This document shows positions 7,406 to 13,910 of a DNA stretch of 14,216 nt, piece by piece; position 1 is the stretch's first letter, and each line of letters begins with the position of its first letter. The position numbers and the translations under genes were made by a program. Below the pieces are notes generated by a model. That model saw nothing but the letters and a program-made list of their open reading frames with translations, was not told where the DNA came from and did no database searches. This DNA is from DATDVD01 sp035290065 (GTDB lineage: Bacteria > Pseudomonadota > Gammaproteobacteria > Coxiellales > Coxiellaceae), in contig DATDVD010000052.1 of assembly GCA_035290065.1 (NCBI GenBank), positions 1-14,216 of the forward strand, in the 5' to 3' direction.

Positions 7406-8824
7406 ATGATAAGCAAACCCCGAAAAGTCATTAACCTTTTTTCCTTAACGATGATCAATGTCGCGGCGGTGGTGAGTTTGACGAATTTGCCGATTATGGC
7501 AGAGGAAGGGTTATCCTCAGTTTTCTTCTATTTTATCGCGGGATTTTGCTTCTTTATTCCGGTTTCGTTAGTGTCAGCTGAATTGGCAACGGGATGGCCC
7601 AGCCAAGGAGGCGTGTATACGTGGGTGAAGGCGGCATTTGGTCGGCGTGCGGGTTTTATCGCGTTGTGGCTGCAGTGGATGGAGAATGTTATTTGGACGC
7701 CCACCGTGCTGTCATTGGCCTCGGTTGCGATTGCGTATGTGGTTGCGCCGCAATGGGCAACGAATAAATATTATTTGCTGATTTCTATTTTAGTTATTTT
7801 TTGGGGCTGTACGGTGGCCAATTTATTAGGTATGCGGGCTTCCAACTTAATTAGTACGGTGGGTGTGATCTTAGGTACGTTGATTCCGGGCGCTGTCATT
7901 ATTGTGATGGGCATTGCGTGGTTTTTTTTCGGCAAACCCAGTCAAATCACCTTTACCTGGCAAGGCGTGCTTCCCAATTTAACGCATCTTAACAATTTGG
8001 TTTTTTTAACGGGTGTATTGTTAGGTATGTCAGGCATGGAAATGTCGGCAGTGCACGCGAAGGATGTTAAAGATCCTGAACATTCTTATCCTAAAGCCAT
8101 TTTTAGTGCCACCACTATTATTTTAATTTTGCTCATTTTCGGTTCGTTATCGATTGCGATTTTAGTGCCTAAAGCGAAGTTAGATATTGTGGCCGGTGTG
8201 ATGCAAGCGTTTTCCGATTTTTTTAAAGCCTATCATGTGCCACAATTTACGAAAGCCATGGCGATTTTAATTGCCATTGGGGTGATCAGCATGGTAAGCA
8301 CGTGGATTGTGGGCCCTGCCAAAGGTTTCTTAAAAACAGCGGTTGAAGGCGAGATCCCACCCTTTTTCCAAAAAATGAATAAAAATAATATGCCGGTGCG
8401 CATTATTATTGCGCAAGCAGGCTTTTTAACACTGTTATCATTGGCATTTTTATTAATGCCCAATGTCAGCAGTTCGTATTGGGTGTTAACGGATTTAGCC
8501 TCGCAATTGTATATGATCATGTACGTTTTATTGTTTTTAGCGGGCATTCGGTTGCGTTATACTAAACCGCGTTTGAAACGGGTGTATCGCATTCCCGGTA
8601 AGCGTAATCGCGGGATGTGGATTGTGGCGGTGATCGGTATTGTAACTGCTATATTTGCATTGGCTATTGGATTTATTCCACCGGCCGATTTAAAAACGGG
8701 TGGATTATTCGGCTATGAAGCCTTTTTAATCGGCGGAATTATTCTTATGCTCTTATTACCCAACTGGATCCACAGCGTCCGAAAAGCGTCCTGGAAAGGC
8801 CACATTACGCGTCGACATTTATGA
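7406..8824 (+). CDS. APC-superfamily amino-acid antiporter (glutamate:GABA / arginine:agmatine type)
   Basis: The 472-residue protein is almost wholly hydrophobic and consistent with 12 transmembrane helices. Its N-terminus, with MINVAAVVSLTNLPIMAEEGL followed by FFIPVSLVSAELATGWPSQGGVYTW in two stretches, is typical of the GadC-like branch of amino-acid/polyamine antiporters. The short basic tail ends near where the C-plug of E. coli GadC (511 aa) would begin, so that plug seems to be missing. The gene starts 3 nt after the permease stop with only a weak Shine-Dalgarno (TTGGA), implying co-transcription with the efflux genes. The decarboxylase downstream suggests it imports an amino acid and exports the decarboxylated amine. 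Its actual substrate is not determined by the sequence. Confidence 0.9.
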   Translation: MISKPRKVINLFSLTMINVAAVVSLTNLPIMAEEGLSSVFFYFIAGFCFFIPVSLVSAELATGWPSQGGVYTWVKAAFGRRAGFIALWLQWMENVIWTPTVLSLASVAIAYVVAPQWATNKYYLLISILVIFWGCTVANLLGMRASNLISTVGVILGTLIPGAVIIVMGIAWFFFGKPSQITFTWQGVLPNLTHLNNLVFLTGVLLGMSGMEMSAVHAKDVKDPEHSYPKAIFSATTIILILLIFGSLSIAILVPKAKLDIVAGVMQAFSDFFKAYHVPQFTKAMAILIAIGVISMVSTWIVGPAKGFLKTAVEGEIPPFFQKMNKNNMPVRIIIAQAGFLTLLSLAFLLMPNVSSSYWVLTDLASQLYMIMYVLLFLAGIRLRYTKPRLKRVYRIPGKRNRGMWIVAVIGIVTAIFALAIGFIPPADLKTGGLFGYEAFLIGGIILMLLLPNWIHSVRKASWKGHITRRHL

Positions 8825-8968
8825 TACTCCTTCTAGCCAGAAGAAATCATGCGGTGTTGCGAAGGCCATAGAAAGGCTCAGCAAGTGGACGGCTGCCTCT
8901 CCCGCTGCCACCGTTGCTAGGACAGTCGCCCCTCCCAATAAAAAGGCAGCCTGGATTTTCGGCTCTAT
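8819..8968 (-). other. Short open frame on the minus strand (48 codons between stops), uncertain gene
   Basis: Between in-frame stops the minus strand reads as a protein-like stretch: a hydrophobic alanine/glycine-rich half (IQAAFLLGG, VLATVAAGEAAVHLL) and an end reading ATPHDFFWLEGVS. Possible starts are TTG at 8938, GTG at 8911 or ATG at 8869; none has a convincing Shine-Dalgarno. The stop overlaps the last codons of the antiporter, tail to tail. The stretch is clearly richer in GC than its surroundings. It may be a remnant of a gene or mobile repeat rather than an active gene. I do not recognise a function. Confidence 0.3.
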
Positions 8969-9055
8969 TTAATCCAGACTATATAAAATAGTAATTTTCC
9001 TCTTAGTGTTCTATTATTCTGATAAACCTTTTAGCCCTACCGACCGGAGAACCGA
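8825..9055. other. 231-bp intergenic region between antiporter and decarboxylase
   Basis: The left half (about 8830-8960) is GC-rich and holds the short minus-strand frame. CTGGATT (8951-8957) and AATCCAG (8971-8977) form a 7-bp stem with a 13-nt loop and no T-run, so it is not a standard terminator. The right half turns AT-rich, with TATAAA at 8982-8987 and TATTAT at 9012-9017 as possible -10 boxes for the decarboxylase; neither has a good -35. Confidence 0.5.
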
Positions 9056-11350
9056 GTGATTGAGATTAATCATTTCCCAGTGTTAATTATTGATGATCAA
9101 GTCAATGTGGATACGATGAGTGGGCGGGCTGTTCGCTCCGTGATGGATGAGCTTAAAAAAATGGATATTTCCATGCAAACTGCCACCACCTTTGAAGACG
9201 GTTTATTTTGTTTGCAATCTCAACAATCCATCAGCGCGATTGTGTTGGATTGGGAAGCAGGCACTGACAAGAACAACAATGGGATCAAAAAGCTTATTCA
9301 ACGTATTCGCGAGGTCAATGAGCAAGTCCCGATTGTGTTGATGACCGAGAAACGTCACTTTCAAGATATTGACGTAGAAACTATCGGACAGGTCAGCGAA
9401 TATGTATGGAAATTAGAAGATACTGCTGATTTTATTGCCGGCCGTATTCGCAATGTGGTGAAAGAATATTTGACCGAAATCTTCCCGCCCTTTTTTGGGG
9501 CCTTAATGGATTATGCCGAACATTATAAATACGCGTGGCATACCCCCGGACATGCGGGGGGCATTGCGTTCTTAAAATCTCCCATTGGGCGCGTGTTTTA
9601 TGAATTTTTAGGGGAAAATGTATTTCGTTCAGATTTATCCTGTTCTGTCGAAGAATTAGGTTCTTTAATGGATCACACCCATTATATTGGGGCTGCGGAA
9701 AATTTTGCCAGTAAAGTTTTTGGTTCGGATCGCACCTATTTTGTGACGAATGGTACCTCCACCTCCAATAAAGTGGTTATGTGTGGTTCGGTAAGCCAGG
9801 GTGATGTGGTGTTGGTGGATCGTAACTGTCACAAATCCATTCAGCATGCGATTACTATGACAGGTGTTATACCGGTCTATCTGGTTCCCACCCGCAATGC
9901 CCATGGCATTATTGGCGGCATTCCTTTAAGTGATATGCAGGCAGATAGCATTGCTCAAAAAATAAATGACTGCCCACTTATCAGCGATAAAAAAGCGCCG
10001 ATTAAATTAGCCATTATTACCAACAGTACTTATGATGGATTGGTGTATAACGTCGTCGATATTAAAGAGCAATTAAGTTCTGTGGTGGATCGCATTCATT
10101 TTGATGAAGCCTGGTTTCCGTATGGTCATTTTCATGATTTGTATACCGACCGATATGCCATGTGCGAGCAACACGAGCCCCATCATCCCACGATTTTTTC
10201 TACCCAATCCACGCATAAATTATTAGCCGCTTTTTCGCAAGCCTCGATGATTCATATGAAAGAAGGCAAAGAGCCTGTAGATGCGCATTATTTTAACGAA
10301 GCTTTTATGATGCACACCTCTACTTCGCCGCAATATACCATTATTGCCTCTCTCGATGTTTCCTCCAAAATGATGCAAGGCAATAGCGGCAGTCATTTGG
10401 TGGAACAAACGATTGAAGAAGCCGTGGTGTTTCGAAAAAAATTCGCCCAATTGCGAGCAGATATTATGGTGGATAAAAATCGGCCCGAGCACAAACGCTG
10501 GTTCTTTGATTTATGGCAACCCGATTCGCTCGATACGAAACGCAATTTAACGAAAGAAGCGTTGGTGAATTATTGCCGAGATCCGAATACGTGGTGCTTA
10601 AAGTCGGAGAACAAATGGCATGGTTATGGTGCTATGTCTTCCAACCAGTATTTAATGTTGGATCCTATTAAAGTGTCGATTTTAACGCCGGGTGTTCGTT
10701 TAAATGGAGATATGGAATCGTGGGGTATTCCAGCACCTGTGTTATCTCGTTTTTTAAGCAGCCGCGGCATTGTGGATGAAAAAACGGGTTTTTACGTGTT
10801 TTTGTTATTGTTCTCGATGGGCGTAACGCGGGGAAAATCCGGTACACTGTTATCGGAATTGTTGGATTTTAAAAAATTCTACGACGATGAAATGCCATTG
10901 AATGAATTATTTCCGGTATTGCTCGCTGAAAATCCAGGGCGTTACGATAACTTAACATTGCCGGAATTATGCAATGAGATGCATCTGTATTTAAAATCGC
11001 ATCGTGTAGCGCATATGGCGATGGATATGTTAGCGCAGTTACCCACCCCTGCCATGACACCTTCGGAGGCTTTTCGATCGGTAGTCCATAAAAAAGTGGA
11101 AGAAGTGCCACTCAATGTCTTACAAGGCCGTGTCACGGCTGTTATGGTAGTGCCGTATCCACCCGGCATTCCTATTATTATGCCCGGCGAACGATTTGAT
11201 GAAAAAACCCAATTGATTGTGCGCTATTTGCAAGTGTTAGAGGAATTTAATAACCGTTTCCCCGGTTTTGAAACGAAAGTGCACGGAGTGATTGTTAAAA
11301 AAGAAGACGAAGGCTTTCGTTACTACGTCCCCTGTGTTTTCAAGCCATAA
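9056..11350 (+). CDS. Orn/Lys/Arg decarboxylase, fold type I PLP enzyme, AdiA-like
   Basis: The 764-residue protein matches the inducible E. coli arginine (AdiA, 755 aa) and lysine decarboxylases over its whole length. These enzymes remove CO2 from a basic amino acid while consuming a cytoplasmic proton. Residues 1-130 form the response-regulator-like wing domain (VLIIDDQ at the start). The PLP core runs from about 155, with WHTPGH (161-166), DRNCHKSI (255-262), HFDEAW (348-353, with the PLP-ring aspartate D350) and STHKLLAAFSQAS (385-397), where K388 is the Schiff-base lysine. The C-terminal domain holds PYPPGIPIIMPGE. Several stretches look closer to AdiA than to LdcI, but substrate choice is not certain. 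The start is GTG with GGAGA at 9046-9050. Together with the antiporter upstream it suggests an acid-stress or polyamine module. Confidence 0.93.
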   Translation: MIEINHFPVLIIDDQVNVDTMSGRAVRSVMDELKKMDISMQTATTFEDGLFCLQSQQSISAIVLDWEAGTDKNNNGIKKLIQRIREVNEQVPIVLMTEKRHFQDIDVETIGQVSEYVWKLEDTADFIAGRIRNVVKEYLTEIFPPFFGALMDYAEHYKYAWHTPGHAGGIAFLKSPIGRVFYEFLGENVFRSDLSCSVEELGSLMDHTHYIGAAENFASKVFGSDRTYFVTNGTSTSNKVVMCGSVSQGDVVLVDRNCHKSIQHAITMTGVIPVYLVPTRNAHGIIGGIPLSDMQADSIAQKINDCPLISDKKAPIKLAIITNSTYDGLVYNVVDIKEQLSSVVDRIHFDEAWFPYGHFHDLYTDRYAMCEQHEPHHPTIFSTQSTHKLLAAFSQASMIHMKEGKEPVDAHYFNEAFMMHTSTSPQYTIIASLDVSSKMMQGNSGSHLVEQTIEEAVVFRKKFAQLRADIMVDKNRPEHKRWFFDLWQPDSLDTKRNLTKEALVNYCRDPNTWCLKSENKWHGYGAMSSNQYLMLDPIKVSILTPGVRLNGDMESWGIPAPVLSRFLSSRGIVDEKTGFYVFLLLFSMGVTRGKSGTLLSELLDFKKFYDDEMPLNELFPVLLAENPGRYDNLTLPELCNEMHLYLKSHRVAHMAMDMLAQLPTPAMTPSEAFRSVVHKKVEEVPLNVLQGRVTAVMVVPYPPGIPIIMPGERFDEKTQLIVRYLQVLEEFNNRFPGFETKVHGVIVKKEDEGFRYYVPCVFKP

Positions 11351-11378
11351 ACTCATAAAATCGTAAAATCATAAAACC

Positions 11379-11456
11379 GTAGGGGCAGAGCGTGCTCTGC
11401 CCGTCCAAAGTTTAAATCATGTGCGGCGTGTCCGGGCAGACCACGGTCTGCCCTAC
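11379..11456 (+). repeat. REP/BIME unit C (78 bp)
   Basis: Both hairpins are intact, with a single C missing near the right end (CTGCCCTAC). The spacer contains AGTTTAAATC and GTGCGGCG, shared with D, E, F and G. It begins 28 bp after the decarboxylase stop, where it could act as a barrier to 3' exonucleases in the convergent gap. Confidence 0.92.
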
Positions 11457-11519
11457 GGGATTGGGAGCTATGTTCCCTGTGTTTTATAAATTTTCCGTGG
11501 GTTTTCAAATCATAAAATT

Positions 11520-11597
11520 GTAGGGGCCAGCGTGCTCTGCCCATCCGAAGTTTAAATCTTGTGCGGCGTATCTGGGCAGACCACGGTCTGCCCCTAC
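11520..11597 (+). repeat. REP/BIME unit D (78 bp)
   Basis: The left arm is the GGGGCCAGC variant, which weakens that hairpin; the right arm is intact. It is preceded by CATAAAATTG, the flank that also precedes E (in reverse) and G. It ends 49 bp before the 3' end of zapD. Confidence 0.92.
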
Positions 11598-11646
11598 GGG
11601 TGGGAGGGGAAGGTATGGTGTTGTAATTTGAAATTTTATAATGGGT

Positions 11647-12432
11647 TTAAATTTTGCAGAGATTCAAATCGAATTTGATGGTTTTACGTATGGGGGTTGG
11701 CCGGGCACCGTGAAAATCGGGGGAAAGGAATCGAATGGCCATGCGGTGTTTGCCCACACTGATTTCTGGAAACACATTCATCTCAATGGGAATAGTAATC
11801 TGCACCAGTTGATAAGGTACACTGGGATTGAGCGATTGTTGATAAAATCCCTCCTGTGCTGTCATCGTCAAAGGATCCGCGCTTTGGCGAATCAAATGCA
11901 ATAACAATTCACTCACCTCGCGCAACATTTGAAATTCGGTTTGCCACTCTTTTAAATGATGATGACGCATTGACACCGATTGTTTTAGCCACAGTGCAAA
12001 CATCGGCGTAGTAAAATCACAAGCACCCCCGGGCGTGTTTAATTGCATACGCACATGATTTAAAAATTCATTTTGTCGCAATTTATCCCCAATTTTTGTA
12101 CGGGTGTTGTGTAGTACCGTGATAGCTTGGTTTAATTTATTTAAACAATTATTAAGCTCTTCTATATTTACATGAGGCGAACGTTGGAGCTGTGTCAGTG
12201 CGCTGGCTTGCTGCATCAGCGTTTGCGTCAGTTTGGATTTTAAATCAGGCCGATCGATAACGTTTAGCACTTCCAATAACGCGGGCACGGCAATACGACT
12301 GCTAGACAGCGTGGAGCTGTGCATATAAGTATCCAGCTCGATAAACAAATGCTCCAGCCTCAGGCAAATGCGAATGGCATCATTTAAGGGTTGTTCAAAC
12401 GTAATGGTCTGCGTTTCCAACGAAGTTTTCAT
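11647..12432 (-). CDS. zapD: Cell division protein ZapD (DUF1342/YacF)
   Basis: ZapD binds FtsZ and cross-links its filaments into bundles at the division ring. The 261-residue product (E. coli ZapD has 247) shares the start ITFEQPLNDAIRICLRLEHLF, the LNTPGGACDF segment (E. coli has SIPGGCCSF), LIRQSA, GFYQ, and the closing FPEISVGKHRMAIRFL. The start is set at the ATG 12432 because a promoter-like pair ends 6 nt before it. An ATG two codons upstream (12438) would touch the -10, and the longer open frame to 12555 runs into repeat unit E. No Shine-Dalgarno is seen. In E. coli zapD lies between coaE and yacG; here queF and repeats separate it from coaE, and no yacG follows. Confidence 0.92.
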   Translation of the reverse strand: MKTSLETQTITFEQPLNDAIRICLRLEHLFIELDTYMHSSTLSSSRIAVPALLEVLNVIDRPDLKSKLTQTLMQQASALTQLQRSPHVNIEELNNCLNKLNQAITVLHNTRTKIGDKLRQNEFLNHVRMQLNTPGGACDFTTPMFALWLKQSVSMRHHHLKEWQTEFQMLREVSELLLHLIRQSADPLTMTAQEGFYQQSLNPSVPYQLVQITIPIEMNVFPEISVGKHRMAIRFLSPDFHGARPTPIRKTIKFDLNLCKI

Positions 12433-12438
12433 GCTCAT

Positions 12439-12467
12439 AATATAGACTGAGGCCGACACATCAGCAA
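12439..12467 (-). promoter_or_regulatory. Candidate zapD promoter
   Basis: On the minus strand TTGCTG (12467-12462) is followed after 17 nt by TATATT (12444-12439), five of six matches to the -10 consensus. The hexamer ends 6 nt before the ATG at 12432, so the message would start at the start codon. Confidence 0.45.
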
Positions 12468-12517
12468 GCGCATGAACAAAAGAGCAGCCCCCATGACCCC
12501 TAAAGCGCAACCCTCCC

Positions 12518-12594
12518 GTAGGGGCAGACCGTGGTCTGCCCGGATCGTCGCACAAGATTTAAATTTCGCACGGGCAGAGCACGCTGGCCCCTAC
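12518..12594 (-). repeat. REP/BIME unit E (77 bp)
   Basis: In reverse orientation the left arm is the GGGGCCAGC variant and the flank is CATAAAATCG, as for unit G and nearly as for D. The GGTCTGCCC arm is intact. Confidence 0.92.
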
Positions 12595-12657
12595 GATTTT
12601 ATGATTTGAAAACCCACGAGAAATTTATAAAACACCAAGGACCTAACCCCCAATCCC

Positions 12658-12736
12658 GTAGGGGCAGACCGTGGTCTGCCCGGACACGCCGCACAAGATT
12701 TAAATTTCGGACGGGCAGAGCACGCTCTGCCCCTAC
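12658..12736 (-). repeat. REP/BIME unit F (79 bp)
   Basis: This is the most regular copy: both hairpins are perfect and both ends read GTAG outward. It lies 28 bp beyond the queF stop codon. Confidence 0.93.
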
Positions 12737-12764
12737 AGTACAATTTTATTAATAATGGGTAAGT

Positions 12765-13580
12765 TTATTGGCGTATTAGCCTAGAAAAAAGCGGAGCTGT
12801 TAGAGGCTCCGTCGAACGAATAGGATTAATATCCAATCCACCGCGGCGTGTATAACGAGCCTCAATCGTCAACGTCTCCGGCTTAACGCGCGTCATGAGG
12901 TCTTGAAACATTCTTTCCACACATTCCTCATGAAAGCCTGAGTGTTTGCGGAAAGAAATAATATATTTCAATAACCCTTCATGGTCGATCTGTTTACCTT
13001 CATATCGAATAATCACCGTGCCCCAATCCGGTTGATGCGTCACTGGGCAGTTAGACCGTAACAAATGAGAGACCAAGATTTCTTGCACAGAGAGATTTTT
13101 TTGCGAGAGAAAATCGGGACAAGGTTCATAGGTATCGGTGGTAATCTCTAAATTATCCAGCAAAAAACCTTGTAAAGGACGAGGTTGTAGCGCCGGATCC
13201 TCCACCGAAAAAAGTTGCACCTCAACTTTAGCGCCCGCCGCTTTACTTAAATCATTCTCCATGGTTTGTTGCACGTGCAATAAATGCGTAAAGACCGTTT
13301 GATTAAAAGAATTTAAATACAATTTAAAGGATTTGGATTCAATTAAATTGACCGAGGTGCACGGAATTACATATTGCCCCAAGGCCACCTGTGGTTTTCC
13401 TTGCGGGTCTAACCAAGAAAGTTCATAAGCATTCCAAAGATCATGCCCGTGAAAAGGCCATGGATCCCGAATGCCGAATGCTGTCCGGTTTTCTGCCCGC
13501 GCGATGGGAAATAACACACTCGGTGTATAGGTATCCGGGTAATCTGTGGCTTTAGTCAGGGGAGAGTGGTGCGCTGTCAT
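12765..13580 (-). CDS. queF: NADPH-dependent 7-cyano-7-deazaguanine reductase, QueF type II
   Basis: QueF reduces the nitrile preQ0 to the amine preQ1 with two NADPH, a step in queuosine tRNA modification. The 271-residue protein has the long bimodular form, as in E. coli (282 aa). Its N-terminal half holds TDYPDTYTPSVLFPIAR and the ESKSFKLYLNS motif (81-91). The C-terminal half holds SNCPVTHQPDWG, with catalytic Cys178 (thioimide former) and Asp185, then FRKHSGFHEECVERMF and ARYTRRGGLDINPIRS. The N-terminus lines up with the family apart from a slightly shorter leader. No Shine-Dalgarno precedes the ATG; a promoter ends 6 nt upstream. The gene stands alone between repeats, separating coaE from zapD. 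Confidence 0.96.
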   Translation of the reverse strand: MTAHHSPLTKATDYPDTYTPSVLFPIARAENRTAFGIRDPWPFHGHDLWNAYELSWLDPQGKPQVALGQYVIPCTSVNLIESKSFKLYLNSFNQTVFTHLLHVQQTMENDLSKAAGAKVEVQLFSVEDPALQPRPLQGFLLDNLEITTDTYEPCPDFLSQKNLSVQEILVSHLLRSNCPVTHQPDWGTVIIRYEGKQIDHEGLLKYIISFRKHSGFHEECVERMFQDLMTRVKPETLTIEARYTRRGGLDINPIRSTEPLTAPLFSRLIRQ

Positions 13581-13586
13581 GGGGGT

Positions 13587-13614
13587 AGTATAAAAAGAGA
13601 GTGCTTGATTGCAA
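13587..13614 (-). promoter_or_regulatory. Candidate queF promoter
   Basis: On the minus strand TTGCAA (13614-13609), a 16-nt spacer and TATACT (13592-13587) form a reasonable sigma-70 pair. Six bases (ACCCCC) separate the -10 from the ATG, which puts the expected start point on the start codon. No purine-rich Shine-Dalgarno is present. Confidence 0.5.
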
Positions 13615-13670
13615 TAGTTTTATAACGGCAAGAAATACGGCGCTTCATCCTGGCGAGATGCAAAGCAAAG

Positions 13671-13770
13671 AGTAGCCTGGATGGAGGCAAGCTGAAAATG
13701 CAGGCTACTTTAGGGCTCAGACTACGATAGCGTCTTTTGTTTTTATAAACGTAACTCGGATTTTCAGCTT
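13671..13770. repeat. Intergenic hairpin with overlapping inverted repeats
   Basis: AGTAGCCTG (13671-13679) pairs perfectly with CAGGCTACT (13701-13709) around a 21-nt loop. Inside the loop AAGCTGAAAAT (13689-13699) is complementary to ATTTTCAGCTT (13760-13770), so a pseudoknot-like fold is possible. The GTAG-hairpin-CTAC layout recalls a second REP class. A 24-bp piece matches 8942-8965 (minus strand) at about 19 positions. No gene is seen here. Confidence 0.5.
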
Positions 13771-13789
13771 ACTTCCACGCCATAAAATC

Positions 13790-13866
13790 GTAGGGGCCAG
13801 CGTGCTCTGCCCGTGCGGAATCTAAATCTTGTGCAACGGTCCGGGCAGACCACGGTCTGCCCCTAC
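13790..13866 (+). repeat. REP/BIME unit G (77 bp)
   Basis: It has the GGGGCCAGC left-arm variant and the CATAAAATCG flank shared with D and E, and an intact right arm. It lies between queF and coaE. The 44 bp between it and coaE show nothing further. Confidence 0.92.
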
Positions 13867-13910
13867 GGGGTTGAGAAGATTGTGTGTCATTAGGGCGAGG
13901 GGTAAGGGGA

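Larger units (their letters stand above)
11379..11597 (+). repeat. 219-bp composite repeat, left copy (units C + linker + D), inverted relative to 12518-12736
   Basis: Unit C, a 63-bp linker and unit D form one block that returns in reverse complement on the other side of zapD with the same length. Hand alignment gives about 90% identity. The linkers share long exact stretches such as GTGTTTTATAAATTT and GTGGGTTTTCAAATCATAAA. The arm variants also agree: C pairs with F (standard left arm) and D with E (GGGGCCAGC variant). Confidence 0.9.
12518..12736 (-). repeat. 219-bp composite repeat, right copy (units E + linker + F), inverted relative to 11379-11597
   Basis: Read on the minus strand this block runs F, linker, E and matches C, linker, D. 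Differences by hand: about 4 in F/C, 10 in the linker and 6 in E/D. Homology fades at both outer ends. It lies just upstream of zapD and its promoter, so the two copies enclose zapD completely. Confidence 0.9.

Noticed and set aside
8825..8960. tRNA or riboswitch in the GC-rich gap
   Set aside because: No cloverleaf, no TTC-loop motif and no recognisable riboswitch core were found on either strand.
11353..11544. 63-codon minus-strand frame and the similar 73-codon plus-strand frame at 12531-12752
   Set aside because: Both are translations of the two copies of the same 219-bp repeat block; the peptide similarity follows from the repeat and is no sign of a gene.
11641..11904. 87-codon plus-strand frame
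   Set aside because: It is the antisense shadow of the zapD 3' end and has no start signal.
12433..12555. Upstream extension of zapD
   Set aside because: It runs into repeat unit E and across the promoter, and has no similarity to the ZapD N-terminus.
3719..13866. The seven repeats as a CRISPR array
   Set aside because: The copies are scattered among genes in both orientations, at irregular distances, with internal hairpins and no unique spacers of constant length; no cas gene is present.
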